From contig NZ_JAGINP010000017.1 of the NCBI RefSeq assembly GCF_017876155.1, positions 124,001 to 188,000 on the forward strand: DNA of 64,000 nt, read 5' to 3'. Under the pieces are notes generated by a model. The model was given only the letters and a program-made list of their open reading frames with translations. It searched no databases and was not told the origin of the DNA. Position numbers and translations under genes: made by a program. Below, piece by piece: positions 35,215 through 44,409 of this stretch. Positions within the stretch are counted from its first letter, which is position 1. Every line of letters begins with the position of its first letter. This DNA is from Azospirillum rugosum. Lineage in GTDB: Bacteria > Pseudomonadota > Alphaproteobacteria > Azospirillales > Azospirillaceae.

Positions 35215-36411
35215 ATGGTCGCTGTCGTCCGCAGCCGCGTCGCCCGCCGCCGTTTGTCCCCGTCACGCGTCGCGATGGGCCGTATCGCGACGGGTCTGGC
35301 GGTTGCGCTGTTCGCGGCGGGCCTGGGGCCGGTGGCTCAGGCCGCCAGCATCGAGACCATCGCCAAGCAGGCGATCCTGGTCGATGTCACGTCGAACACC
35401 GTCCTGTTCGAGAAGAACGCCGACCAGCGCATGCCGCCGTCGTCGATGAGCAAGATCGTGACCATGTACATGGTCTTCGAAGGCATCAAGGAAGGCCGCC
35501 TCTCGCTCGACAGCACGCTTCCGGTGTCGGAGCGCGCGTGGCGCATGCAGGGCTCCAAGATGTTCGTGGAGCTGCACAACAACATCAAGGTCGATGACCT
35601 GATCAAGGGTGTGATCGTCCAGTCCGGCAACGACGCCTGCATCGTGCTGGCCGAAGGTCTGGCCGGGTCCGAGCCCTCCTTTGCCGAGCGCATGAACAAG
35701 CGCGCAAAGGAGTTGGGCTTGAAGGACAGCAACCTGACCAACGCCACCGGCTGGCCTGACCCGAGCCACTACATGACGGCGCGCGACATTTCCATCGTCG
35801 CGGAACGGCTGATCAGGGACTTCCCGGAATACTACCACTACTATTCCATCCGGGAGTTCAAGTACCACGGCATCACCCAGGGCAACCGCAACCCGCTGCT
35901 GTACCGCGGCATGAACGTCGACGGAATGAAGACCGGTCACACGGATGCCGGCGGCTACGGCCTGACCGCGTCGGGCGAGCGGGAAGGGCGGCGCCTCGTG
36001 CTGGTCGTCAACGGCCTGCCGAGCATGCAGGCACGCGCCGACGAGTCCGCCCGCCTGATCGAGTGGGGCTTCCGCGAGTTCGCCAGCTACGCGCTGTTCA
36101 AGGCCGGCGAGACGATCGAGCAGGTGCCCGTGTGGCTGGGCGCGCAGGACACCGTCCCGGCCACCGTGCCGGAAGACATGAAGGTCACCATGGCCCGCGC
36201 CGACCGCGCCGGCATGAAGGTGTCCCTGGTCAGCAGCGCCCCGGTCGCCGCCCCGGTCAAGAAGGGTGACGTGATCGGCAAGGTCGTCATCTCGGCCCCC
36301 GGCTTCCCGGGCAAGGAGGTGCCGGTCATCGCGGCCCAGGACGTCGAAAAGCTGGGTTTCGTCGGCCGGGCGCTCGCCGCCGCCAAGTTCCTCGTCTTCG
36401 GCGCGAGCTGA
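35215..36411 (+). CDS. dacC: D-alanyl-D-alanine carboxypeptidase (PBP5/6 type)
   Basis: 398 aa from ATG 35215 (AAAGGGAG upstream). A signal peptide is followed by a peptidase S11 domain trimming pentapeptide side chains of peptidoglycan. The serine site Ser77-x-x-Lys80 (SSMSK), Ser137-Gly-Asn139 (QSGND) and Lys239-Thr-Gly (MKTGHTD) form a complete penicillin-binding active site. The C-terminal PBP5-type beta domain (VWLGAQDTVPATVPEDMKV) ends in a short amphipathic anchor (LGFVGRALAAAKFLVFG). It is directly upstream of tmk with a 5-base gap. The dacC symbol rather than dacA is tentative. Confidence 0.92.
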   Translation: MVAVVRSRVARRRLSPSRVAMGRIATGLAVALFAAGLGPVAQAASIETIAKQAILVDVTSNTVLFEKNADQRMPPSSMSKIVTMYMVFEGIKEGRLSLDSTLPVSERAWRMQGSKMFVELHNNIKVDDLIKGVIVQSGNDACIVLAEGLAGSEPSFAERMNKRAKELGLKDSNLTNATGWPDPSHYMTARDISIVAERLIRDFPEYYHYYSIREFKYHGITQGNRNPLLYRGMNVDGMKTGHTDAGGYGLTASGEREGRRLVLVVNGLPSMQARADESARLIEWGFREFASYALFKAGETIEQVPVWLGAQDTVPATVPEDMKVTMARADRAGMKVSLVSSAPVAAPVKKGDVIGKVVISAPGFPGKEVPVIAAQDVEKLGFVGRALAAAKFLVFGAS

Positions 36412-36416
36412 TTGCC

Positions 36417-37061
36417 ATGGCTGTGACGCGCGGGCGCTTCATCACGCTGGAAGGCGGCGAGGGGGCCGGGAAATCGACCCAGATCCGGCTGCTCGCCGAC
36501 GCCCTGGCCGGCTGCGGCAAGGAGGTGGTGGTGACCCGCGAACCCGGCGGCTCCAAGGGCGCGGAGGAAATCCGCGCCCTGCTGGTGTCCGGCGAGACCG
36601 GGCGCTGGGGACCGGTGACGGAGGCGCTGCTGCACACCGCCGCCCGGCGCGACCACCTGGAGCGCACCGTCTGGCCGGCGCTCGACGCCGGCCGGTGGGT
36701 GATTTGCGACCGCTTCTTCGACAGCACCATGGCGTACCAGGGCTATGGCCTCGGCCTCGGGCGCGAGCTGATCGGCGTGCTCCAGGCCACGGCGCTGGGC
36801 GACTTCCGCCCGGACCTGACGCTGATCCTCGACATCCCGGTGGAAAGCGGCCTCGCCCGCGCGAACGCGCGGCGCGGCGGCGAGGACCGGTATGAGCGCA
36901 TGGATCTCGACTTTCACCGCCGGCTGCGCGACGGCTTCCTCGACATTGCAGCGCGGGAGCCTGGGCGTTGCGCGGTCATCGACGCGTCCCATCCCGTCGA
37001 GGCGGTGCAGGCCAGCGTTCTTGACGCCGTGACCCGCCGGCTCGGAGTCACCATCTCCTGA
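36417..37061 (+). CDS. tmk: Thymidylate kinase
   Basis: 214 aa. It phosphorylates dTMP to dTDP. The P-loop GGEGAGKST (about 13-21), the DRF motif in VICDRFFDSTMAYQGYGLGL and the LID region RRGGEDRYERMD are present. The acidic/basic arrangement in P-loop and LID fits the bacterial enzyme. It lies between the carboxypeptidase and DUF2147 genes, upstream of holB, a common order in this class. Confidence 0.96.
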   Translation: MAVTRGRFITLEGGEGAGKSTQIRLLADALAGCGKEVVVTREPGGSKGAEEIRALLVSGETGRWGPVTEALLHTAARRDHLERTVWPALDAGRWVICDRFFDSTMAYQGYGLGLGRELIGVLQATALGDFRPDLTLILDIPVESGLARANARRGGEDRYERMDLDFHRRLRDGFLDIAAREPGRCAVIDASHPVEAVQASVLDAVTRRLGVTIS

Positions 37062-37089
37062 TAGCGCTCCTGGTTGGGGTGGCGCGGTC

Positions 37090-37557
37090 ATGGGGGTGGG
37101 CATGGGAATCAGAACGGCCATCGGCGTTTCCCTCCTGGTGTTCGTCCCCCCTATGGCCGCCGTCGCGGCCCCGGAGGATGTTTACGGGCTCTGGCGCACG
37201 TCCGACCAGCAGGCGGCGGTGGAACTGTCCCCCTGCGGCCCCGACCTGTGCGGCCGGCTGGTCTGGTACGTCGAGAAGCGGACGGGCCCCGACGCCGGGC
37301 TGGACAGCAAGAACCCCGATGAGACGCAACAGGCGCGGAGACTGTGCGGCGTGCTCATGCTGGGCAACTTCCGGCGCAAGGGCGACGGCTGGACCGGCGG
37401 GTGGCTCTACGATCCGGAATCGGGGAACACCTACAGCGGGACGATCACGCCGGAAGGGCCGGACCATCTCAGCCTGCGCGGCTACATCGGCATTCCGCTC
37501 CTCGGCCGGACCGAGCGCTGGACCCGCGCGCCCGCCACCCAGCAGCGCTGCCGATGA
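37090..37557 (+). CDS. DUF2147 secreted protein
   Basis: 155 aa with a signal peptide (MGIRTAIGVSLLVFVPPMAAVAA). The mature part has the DUF2147 pattern: VYGLWRTSDQQAAVELSPCG, LCGRLVWYVEK, LCGVLMLGNFRRKGDGWTGGWLYDPESGNTYSG and LRGYIGIPLLGRTERWTR. Four cysteines may form disulfides in the periplasm. Function unknown; the fold is thought to be a small beta-barrel. Inserted between tmk and holB. Confidence 0.88.
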   Translation: MGVGMGIRTAIGVSLLVFVPPMAAVAAPEDVYGLWRTSDQQAAVELSPCGPDLCGRLVWYVEKRTGPDAGLDSKNPDETQQARRLCGVLMLGNFRRKGDGWTGGWLYDPESGNTYSGTITPEGPDHLSLRGYIGIPLLGRTERWTRAPATQQRCR

Positions 37558-37657
37558 CCATCCCGCTAGAACCATCCCGCGAGACGGGGCTGGACCGGAC
37601 GTGCCGGATGAGCCACTGTGCGCAACATCATGATCCCTTTCGAAAAGGTCCACTGAG

Positions 37658-38776
37658 GTGAGCCGCGCCCGTGCACCGGAGCCGGTGGTCGAGGATGATG
37701 CCCTCGTGCCGCGCCGAAACCCCGACCTGACCGGCCATGAGGACGCCGAGCGGCTTCTGCTCGACGCCTGGAACTCCGGGCGACTGCCACACGCTTGGCT
37801 GATCGGCGGGCCGCCGGGAATCGGCAAGGCCACGCTGGCCTTCCGTTTTGCCCGCTTCGTCCTGGCCCAGGGGCAGGGCGCGGCGGAGGTCGGGCTGTTC
37901 GGTGCGCCGGAGGCGCCCATATCGCTGGCGTTGGCGCCCGACCACCCCGTCGCGCGCCGCGTCGCGTCCGGCGGCCACGCCGACCTGCTGACCGTGGAGC
38001 GGCAGCGCGACGAGAAGCGCGACCGGCTGAAGCGCGACATCGCCGTGGACGATGTCCGCAAGATCGGCCCGTTCCTGCGCAAGACCTCCGCCGAGGGTGG
38101 TTGGCGCGTGGCGGTGATCGACGGCGCAGATCGCATGAATCTCAGTGGCTTGAACGCCATTCTTAAGATTTTGGAGGAGCCGCCGCCGGGCGCCCTGCTG
38201 CTGCTGGTCAGCGACAATCCGGGCGGCATGCTGCCGACGATCCGGTCGCGCTGCCGCAAGCTCAACCTTCATCCTCTGCCTGAGGAAACGGTCCTCAACC
38301 TGTTGAGACAGCACAGGCCCGACCTGATCGACGAGGACCGCGCGGCGCTTGCCCGCCTGGCGGAGGGCAGCGTGGGCCGCGCCATCGACCTTGCAGACGC
38401 CGGCGGGCTGGACCTCTACCGCGAGCTGATGGGTCTGCTCGGAACGCTGCCGCGCCTGGACATCGCCGCCGCCCATGCCTTCGGCGACAAGCTGACCCGC
38501 AAGCAGGACGAGGGGCTGTACGAGACGGCGACCGAGCTGCTGGTCTGGTGGCTGGCCCGCTTCGCCCGTTCCCTGGCGCGGGGCGCCTGGCCGGCGGAGG
38601 TGGTGGCCGGGGAGGCCGCGCTGATGACCCGGCTGGCCAACGCCCGCGGCCTTGAACGTTGGGTGGAGGTGTGGGAAAAGGTCCAGCGCCTCTTCGCTCG
38701 TGCGGAATCGGCCAACCTCGATCGCAAGCAGGTGGTCCTGAACGCCTTGGCGACGCTCGAAGCGGCGGCCACATAA
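37658..38776 (+). CDS. holB: DNA polymerase III delta' subunit
   Basis: 372 aa, GTG start at 37658. A clamp-loader AAA+ subunit: P-loop LIGGPPGIGKATLAFRFARF (about 48-67), VDDVRKIGPFLRKTSAEGGWRVAVIDGADRMN (Walker B region), NAILKILEEPPPGALLLLVS, the SRC motif in TIRSRCRKLNLHPL, and a C-terminal helical collar. It works with delta and gamma/tau to load the beta clamp. It is immediately upstream of metG. Confidence 0.93.
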   Translation: MSRARAPEPVVEDDALVPRRNPDLTGHEDAERLLLDAWNSGRLPHAWLIGGPPGIGKATLAFRFARFVLAQGQGAAEVGLFGAPEAPISLALAPDHPVARRVASGGHADLLTVERQRDEKRDRLKRDIAVDDVRKIGPFLRKTSAEGGWRVAVIDGADRMNLSGLNAILKILEEPPPGALLLLVSDNPGGMLPTIRSRCRKLNLHPLPEETVLNLLRQHRPDLIDEDRAALARLAEGSVGRAIDLADAGGLDLYRELMGLLGTLPRLDIAAAHAFGDKLTRKQDEGLYETATELLVWWLARFARSLARGAWPAEVVAGEAALMTRLANARGLERWVEVWEKVQRLFARAESANLDRKQVVLNALATLEAAAT

Positions 38777-38857
38777 AGACGCCACTTAAACGACAACGAC
38801 ACGCTACTCCGATCCGGCCCAGGGCCGGGCCGGCGAACTCTCGGGAGAGCATCGGAC

Positions 38858-40408
38858 ATGACCGGGTCGAAGACCTATTACCTGACGACTCCGATCTATT
38901 ATGTGAACGACGTGCCGCACATCGGGCACGCGTACACCACGCTCGCCTGCGACGTGCTGGCCCGCTTCATGCGGCTCGACGGCTATGACGTGAAGTTCCT
39001 GACCGGCACCGACGAACACGGCCAGAAGGTCGAAAAGTCGGCCATGAACGCCGGCATTCCGCCGCAGGAGTTCACCGACCGCGTGTCGAAGAACTTCCGA
39101 GACCTCGTCTCGCTGATGAACTACTCGAACGACGACTTCATCCGCACGACGGAGCCGCGCCACATCAAATCCGTCCAGGACCTGTGGCGCCGTCTTGAGG
39201 CCGCGGGGGAGATCTACCTCGGCTCCTACGCCGGCTGGTACTCGGTCCGTGACGAGGCCTTCTACGGCGAGGACGAACTGACCACCTCGCCAACCGGCAA
39301 GAAGATCGCCCCGACCGGCGCCGAGTGCGAGTGGGTGGAGGAGCCGTCCTACTTCTTCCGCCTGTCCGCCTGGCAGGACCGCCTGCTGGAGTTCTATGAG
39401 AAGAACCCCGACTTCATCGCCCCGGCCGGCAAGCGCAACGAGGTGATCGCCTTCGTGAAGTCGGGGCTGAAGGACCTGTCGGTCAGCCGCACGACCTTCA
39501 AGTGGGGCATCCCGGTCCCCGGCAACCCCGACCACATCATGTATGTGTGGCTCGACGCGCTTGCCAACTACATCACCGCGGTCGGCTATCCCGACGAGAG
39601 CGGGGAGTTCGCCAAATACTGGCCGGCCAACCTGCACATGGTCGGCAAGGACATCCTGCGCTTCCACGCCGTCTACTGGCCGGCCTTCCTGATGGCCGCG
39701 AAGCTCGCGCCGCCGAAGCGCGTCTTCGCGCATGGCTGGTGGACGATCGAAGGCCAGAAGATGTCGAAGTCGCTGGGCAACGTCATCGCGCCGGACACGC
39801 TGGTCAACACCTACGGCCTCGACCAGACCCGCTATTTCCTTCTGCGGGAGGTGCCGTTCGGAAACGACGGCGACTTCTCGCACAAGCAGATGGTCCAGCG
39901 CATCAACGGCAATCTGGCCAACGATTACGGGAACCTGGTGCAGCGGTCCCTGTCGATGATCAACAAGAACTGCGGGGCGGCCGTGCCGCAGCCCGGCCCC
40001 TTCACGGAGGCCGACAACGCGCTGCTGGGCGCCGCGCACAACCTGTTGCCCATCGTCCGGGCGGAGATCGGCCAGCAGGCCTTCCACAAGGCGCTGGACG
40101 CGATCTGGGCGGTGATCGGCGACGCGAACCGCTATGTGGACGAGCAGGCCCCCTGGGCGCTGAAGAAGACCGACCCGGCGCGCATGGGCACGGTCCTCTA
40201 TGTGCTGGCGGAGACGGTGCGCCACCTCGCCATCCTGACCCAGCCGATCATGCCCGACGCGTCGGCGAAGATCCTGGAGCAGCTGGGGCAGGGGCCGGAC
40301 GCGCGCGGGTTCGACCGGTTGGGCCCCGGCGGCGCGCTGGTCGCCGGAACGGCGCTGCCGGCGCCGCAGGGCGTCTTCCCGCGCTATGTGGACGAAGCGA
40401 AGAGCTGA
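38858..40408 (+). CDS. metG: Methionyl-tRNA synthetase (short, zinc-knuckle-free type)
   Basis: 516 aa. Class I synthetase: TPIYYVNDVPHIGHAYT (His21/His24), FLTGTDEHGQKV, and GQKMSKSLGNV (near 300). The connective peptide (YAGWYSVRDEAFYGEDEL) lacks the CxxC knuckles of E. coli MetG, and there is no C-terminal EMAP-like tRNA-binding domain; both are normal for the short bacterial type. It is followed by tatD after 6 bases. Confidence 0.97.
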   Translation: MTGSKTYYLTTPIYYVNDVPHIGHAYTTLACDVLARFMRLDGYDVKFLTGTDEHGQKVEKSAMNAGIPPQEFTDRVSKNFRDLVSLMNYSNDDFIRTTEPRHIKSVQDLWRRLEAAGEIYLGSYAGWYSVRDEAFYGEDELTTSPTGKKIAPTGAECEWVEEPSYFFRLSAWQDRLLEFYEKNPDFIAPAGKRNEVIAFVKSGLKDLSVSRTTFKWGIPVPGNPDHIMYVWLDALANYITAVGYPDESGEFAKYWPANLHMVGKDILRFHAVYWPAFLMAAKLAPPKRVFAHGWWTIEGQKMSKSLGNVIAPDTLVNTYGLDQTRYFLLREVPFGNDGDFSHKQMVQRINGNLANDYGNLVQRSLSMINKNCGAAVPQPGPFTEADNALLGAAHNLLPIVRAEIGQQAFHKALDAIWAVIGDANRYVDEQAPWALKKTDPARMGTVLYVLAETVRHLAILTQPIMPDASAKILEQLGQGPDARGFDRLGPGGALVAGTALPAPQGVFPRYVDEAKS

Positions 40409-40414
40409 CGAACG

Positions 40415-41212
40415 ATGCTGGTCGATAGCCACTGCCATCTCGACTTCCCCGACTTCGCCGAGGAGCTGGACGCGGTCGTCGACCGCGCCCGGCAGGCGGG
40501 GGTGGGGCGGATGGTCACCATCTGCACCTACCTGTCGCGCTTCGACCGCATCTTGGCGGTGGCGGAACGGTACGACGACGTGCTCTGCTCGCTTGGCGTC
40601 CATCCGCACCAAGCCGCGGAGGAGATCGGCGGTGTGACCGTGGAGCGGCTGGTGGAGCTGTCGAGGCACCCGAAGGTGATCGGCCTCGGCGAAACGGGTC
40701 TCGACTACTTCTACGACAAGAGCCCGCGCGACATTCAGCAGGAGTGCTTCCGCCGGCACATCCGCGCCAGCGTCGAGACCGGCCTGCCGCTGATCATCCA
40801 CACCCGCGACGCCGACGACGACACCATGCGGATCGTCCGGGAAGAGGCGGCCGGTCAACCGGTGAAGGGCCTGCTGCACTGCTTCAGCTCCGGCCGGCAA
40901 CTCGCTGAGGATGCTTTGGATTTCGGCTTTTCGCTGTCGCTGTCCGGCATCGTCACCTTCAAGAAGTCGGAGGAACTGCGGGACATCGTTCGCGACGTGC
41001 CGCTCGACCGCATCCTGGTGGAAACCGACGCGCCCTACCTCGCGCCGGTGCCGTTCCGCGGCAAGCGCAACGAGCCGGCCTACGTCGCCCACACCGCCGC
41101 CTGCGTGGCGGAGGTGAAGGGAGTCGACGCGGCCGAGCTGGCGCGCCGCACCACCGAAAACTTTTTCCGCCTGTTCGACCGCGCCGATCCGTCCCGGCAG
41201 GCCGCCGCATGA
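40415..41212 (+). CDS. tatD: TatD-family metal-dependent hydrolase/DNase
   Basis: 265 aa. A TIM-barrel hydrolase with the metal ligands in LVDSHCHLDF (HxH), GLGETGLDYF (Glu), LIIHTRDADDD (His), LLHCFSSG (His) and LVETDAPYLAP (Asp). The family shows 3'-exonuclease activity and D-aminoacyl-tRNA deacylase-like relatives. Its TGA overlaps the ATG of the next gene (ATGA, 41209-41212), so translation is coupled. Confidence 0.94.
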   Translation: MLVDSHCHLDFPDFAEELDAVVDRARQAGVGRMVTICTYLSRFDRILAVAERYDDVLCSLGVHPHQAAEEIGGVTVERLVELSRHPKVIGLGETGLDYFYDKSPRDIQQECFRRHIRASVETGLPLIIHTRDADDDTMRIVREEAAGQPVKGLLHCFSSGRQLAEDALDFGFSLSLSGIVTFKKSEELRDIVRDVPLDRILVETDAPYLAPVPFRGKRNEPAYVAHTAACVAEVKGVDAAELARRTTENFFRLFDRADPSRQAAA

Positions 41213-42000
41213 CGTCCCTGCGGGTCACGGTCCTCGGCTGCGGTGGCTCGCGCGGCGTTCCGGTGATCGCCCAGGGCTGGGGCAACTGCGATCCTACGAA
41301 CCCGAAGAACCGGCGCCTGCGCCCGTCGGTTCTCGTGGAGCAAGACCTGGGCGGGCAGGGCGCCGTCAGCATCCTGATCGACACGTCGCCGGACCTGCAC
41401 CAGCAACTCCTGGCCGCCGACGTGCGCCGCCTGGACGCCGTTTTGTGGACCCACGCGCACGCGGACCACAGCCACGGAATCGACGAGCTGCGCGAGCTGT
41501 GCCGGGCCATGCACGCGCCCATCGCCGCCCACGCCTTTCCGGAACACCTTGCGGAGCTGAAAACCCGGTTCGGCTATTGCTTCGATCCGCTGCGCCCGGG
41601 CGATCCCTATTACCGTCCAGTGCTAACCCCGCACCCGGTCTCCGGGCCCTTTACGGTCCGCGGGCAGGCCGTCGTGCCCTTCGAGCAGGATCACGGCTAC
41701 TCGAAGACCGCCGGCTACCGCATTGGAAAATTTGCGTATTCGACCGACGTGGTCCGGCTGGGCGACGATGCGTTCGCCGCGCTGGAGGGCGTCGATGTCT
41801 GGATCGTCGATTGCTCCCGGATCGAACCGCCGCATCCAGTCCACGCCCATCTCGAACTCACGCTGGAGTGGATCGCGCGGGTCAAGCCCAAGCGGGCCTA
41901 TCTGACCCACATGGACCAGACGATGGATTACGATACCGTGTGCAAACTTCTGCCGTCGGGTGTCGAGCCCGCCTACGACGGGCTCGTGATCACCGTCTAA
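41209..42000 (+). CDS. MBL-fold metallo-hydrolase (PhnP-like)
   Basis: 263 aa. The metallo-beta-lactamase zinc motif is THAHADHSHG (His82, His84, Asp86, His87), with further ligands in FEQDHGYSKTAGY and AYLTHMDQTMDY. The N-terminal VTVLGCGGSRGVPVIAQGWGNCD is typical of the PhnP/YcbX-like phosphodiesterase branch that often follows tatD and metG in alphaproteobacteria. The likely activity is a cyclic phosphodiesterase; the substrate is unknown. The stop codon TAA is part of the downstream palindromic repeat. Confidence 0.88.
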   Translation: MTSLRVTVLGCGGSRGVPVIAQGWGNCDPTNPKNRRLRPSVLVEQDLGGQGAVSILIDTSPDLHQQLLAADVRRLDAVLWTHAHADHSHGIDELRELCRAMHAPIAAHAFPEHLAELKTRFGYCFDPLRPGDPYYRPVLTPHPVSGPFTVRGQAVVPFEQDHGYSKTAGYRIGKFAYSTDVVRLGDDAFAALEGVDVWIVDCSRIEPPHPVHAHLELTLEWIARVKPKRAYLTHMDQTMDYDTVCKLLPSGVEPAYDGLVITV

Positions 42001-42111
42001 AGCGGATTGCGATCCGCTTTGGACCGCGACTGCGGTCCCGGCCGCTCGTGCGGCCGAAGCCGGACCGGCAAATGAGGTCATATGAATCCAAAGCGAATGC
42101 AAATTCGCTTT
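41999..42111. repeat. Composite palindromic repeat between convergent genes
   Basis: Five adjacent hairpins fill 113 bases: AAAGCGGAT-TGCG-ATCCGCTTT (41999-42020), GGACCGC-GACT-GCGGTCC (42021-42038), CGGCCGC-TCGT-GCGGCCG (42039-42056), GCCGG-A-CCGGC (42059-42069) and AAAGCGAAT-GCAA-ATTCGCTTT (42090-42111). The outer two are related to each other. This looks like a REP/MITE-type dispersed element and could act as a bidirectional terminator. It touches the stop codons on both sides (TAA 41998-42000; TCA 42115-42117). No other copy was found in the window. Confidence 0.7.
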
Positions 42112-42114
42112 AGG

Positions 42115-43290
42115 TCAATCGTCCGGCATGATCAGCCCGAGGCGACCCGCCAAGAATCGGTCGCCGGCGGCCCGGGCGGCTTGGTCGGCGACTTGGGGAA
42201 GAAGGTTGAACTTCTCCCGGTAAACCTTTGCCGTTGCAGCGATTGCGGAGGGCAGGGCGGCCACCGCCGCCTTGTAGTCGGCCTCCGGCCACACGTTGAA
42301 ATCCTTCCAGGCGCGGAAGGCAGCCACGGCCTTCTGACGCTGCTCGGCCATCTTGCGGGCCTCGGTCGACTGTGGCGCTTCCAGCAGGGTGCTGGGAACC
42401 AGGGAGGCCTGGAGGTCGTCGACTTCGAACTGTCGCTCGTAGCCGTAGCGGATGCTTCCGCGTTCCTCCAGCGCCGGTTCGATGGCCGGGTCCATGCGGT
42501 CGGCGATCTTCTTCCATTCCGGAAGGTCGAAGATCGACGACGGCGGCGTGCACAGCCCCGGCGACTCGTCGCGCGAATTGCCCCAGAAGGCGCCGAAGGC
42601 CTCAAACGCCGGCTGCCCGTGCTTGGTGAACAGGAAGCACGGCGCGTCCATCTCCGTCGTGGACAGCACATGGCGCAGGAACAGCAGCATGGTGCCGGTC
42701 GGGGCGGTCGCCACGTCGCCGAGATTCTTCATCTCTTCAAGCAGATAGGGATCGTTCGGCAAGCCGTTGTCGATGACCGCGGCGACCATCTTGCGGACCC
42801 GGTCTTCCTTGTCGGCCGCCGGCACCGCCCCGGAGTGGTACAGATAGACGAGCCACGCCTTCGCCGCCGCACCGTCATAGCGCTGAAGCGCCGCGGCGAC
42901 GGCCTTCGGATCCTTGGGAATTCCGGCAACGAGCGTGGAAAGCTTCTTCTGGGCCGCCGTGTTCTGGTTGGCGAGATCGGCGGAGCGCTTCTCGTACAGC
43001 TTCTGGCACGCGGCGATCGTGGATTTGTCGGCGCAGGTGCGCTCCCGTTCCGTCAGGAACGCCTGCTGTGCGCGTTGGACGGCATCGCGGTCCGTGGAGG
43101 GCGTGTTGTCGAGGACGTCGCGCAACGTCGTCGCCACATCCTCGGCGGCGACCTTCAGGTCGGGGCTGGCGCACACCGTCCGGTCTGCGGCCGACGTAGC
43201 CTTGGTGCAGTCGGGCGTCTGCGCGTCCGCGGACAGCGGCAAAAGACAAAGAGCGAGCGCGGAGCCGAGAATCCACGACGATCGAGCCAT
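42115..43290 (-). CDS. Secreted protein with LprI-like N-terminal domain
   Basis: 391 aa with a signal peptide (SSWILGSALALCLLPLSADA). Residues about 25-100 (PDCTKATSAADRTVCASPDLKVAAEDV... and RTCADKSTIAACQKLYEKRSADL) have the paired-cysteine pattern of the LprI domain, first described in a mycobacterial lysozyme inhibitor. The remaining 290 residues, mostly helical, are not recognised. A periplasmic or surface role is likely. It is transcribed towards the palindromic repeat and divergent from the DUF4384 gene. Confidence 0.75.
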   Translation of the reverse strand: MARSSWILGSALALCLLPLSADAQTPDCTKATSAADRTVCASPDLKVAAEDVATTLRDVLDNTPSTDRDAVQRAQQAFLTERERTCADKSTIAACQKLYEKRSADLANQNTAAQKKLSTLVAGIPKDPKAVAAALQRYDGAAAKAWLVYLYHSGAVPAADKEDRVRKMVAAVIDNGLPNDPYLLEEMKNLGDVATAPTGTMLLFLRHVLSTTEMDAPCFLFTKHGQPAFEAFGAFWGNSRDESPGLCTPPSSIFDLPEWKKIADRMDPAIEPALEERGSIRYGYERQFEVDDLQASLVPSTLLEAPQSTEARKMAEQRQKAVAAFRAWKDFNVWPEADYKAAVAALPSAIAATAKVYREKFNLLPQVADQAARAAGDRFLAGRLGLIMPDD

Positions 43291-43530
43291 TCGAAACAGC
43301 CTTCGTTAGGATGGCGCAAAGGAGGGCCGGACCATAGTCCATCGGGACCGCCGCCGGAAGGGATGGAAAAGCGCCCTGCTCCGTTGTCGGACATGATTTT
43401 CCATAATCTTGGTTATACGATTAACTCTACCGCTCGCATCCTGGGGTATGCTCCTCCCTTGGAGGCGTTCGCGAAACGCTGTACAACGGTTCACGTGTGT
43501 CGGACCAGACGTGTTTGCAAAGGATGCGGC

Positions 43531-44394
43531 GTGACCGGCGAAACGCGCAGGCTCGGCAAGACTTCCGGATTGTTTCGGCCAGACCCCGTCAACGTCGCCG
43601 CGGCTGCTGCGATTGTGATGCTCTGCCACCCCGCATGGTCTCAAGCGCCGGGCAGCGGCGGAGTCGTTGAATCGTCGGACGCCGCAAAGCCGTTGGGCGA
43701 GCCGCAATCCACCACCGAACCGGCACCTCTGGATATGGAATCGCTGCGCGCGGCCTTGCGGGCGGTACGCTGCGGCGTTCTCGATGCCGACGTCAGCGAT
43801 GGTCGCGTAACGGTGACCGGCACCATTGCGGCTGCTCGGCAGGAGGATGCCGTCGCCGCCATCCTGCGCGACCATGCGCCGGGTTGGCCCGTCGAAGACG
43901 TGGTTCGCTACGGCGCCCCTGCCCTTTGCGAGCCGTTGTCGCTGCTCGAACCCCTCAGCCGGGCGAACGCGGCGGCCGCAGCGCCCGTGTCCATTCGACC
44001 GGAGGCCCAGGGAACGCCCCTTCGCGGCGGCCAGAGTCTGGTTCTGGACATCGTGGCGCCGGATTTTCCGGCCCATTTGCAGGTGGACTACTACACCGCC
44101 GATGGCAACGTGGTGCATTTGCTGCCGAATCCGCTGGAAACCAGCGGCCGGGTCGAATCGCGCGCGGTGCGGCGCCTGGGCGACCGCAAATCCGGCGGGC
44201 GGTTCTGGACCATCGGACCGCCGTTCGGGGATGAACTCGTGGTCGTGGTGGCGAGCGCCCTGCCCTTGTTCCCGACTCCGCGGCCGGAAGCGGAGGCTGC
44301 GGCGGATTATCTGCCCGAATTGAAGCGCGTCCTGGACAGTGCCGGCCCAGGCGCGCTTGCCGACGCCCGTTTCATCAGAACCGAGGCTTGGTGA
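43531..44394 (+). CDS. Envelope protein with C-terminal DUF4384 domain
   Basis: 287 aa from GTG 43531 (AAAGGA upstream); the frame is open far upstream but that part is antisense to the LprI gene. A hydrophobic segment (VNVAAAAAIVMLCHPAWSQA) acts as signal or anchor. Residues about 65-140 resemble a BON-like unit (LRAALRAVRCGVLDADVSDGRVTVTGTI). The C-terminal 120 residues (GGQSLVLDIVAPDFPAHLQVDYY, GNVVHLLPN, FGDELVVVVASALPLF) match DUF4384, often linked with Ser/Thr kinase systems. It converges with a PP2C phosphatase gene. Confidence 0.72.
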   Translation: MTGETRRLGKTSGLFRPDPVNVAAAAAIVMLCHPAWSQAPGSGGVVESSDAAKPLGEPQSTTEPAPLDMESLRAALRAVRCGVLDADVSDGRVTVTGTIAAARQEDAVAAILRDHAPGWPVEDVVRYGAPALCEPLSLLEPLSRANAAAAAPVSIRPEAQGTPLRGGQSLVLDIVAPDFPAHLQVDYYTADGNVVHLLPNPLETSGRVESRAVRRLGDRKSGGRFWTIGPPFGDELVVVVASALPLFPTPRPEAEAAADYLPELKRVLDSAGPGALADARFIRTEAW

Positions 44395-44409
44395 TCGGCG
44401 ACGCCGTGA

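Noticed and set aside
42082..43530. A long N-terminal extension of the DUF4384 gene
   Set aside because: It is antisense to the LprI-domain gene and lies partly in the palindromic repeat; the GTG at 43531 has a ribosome site and precedes the signal segment.
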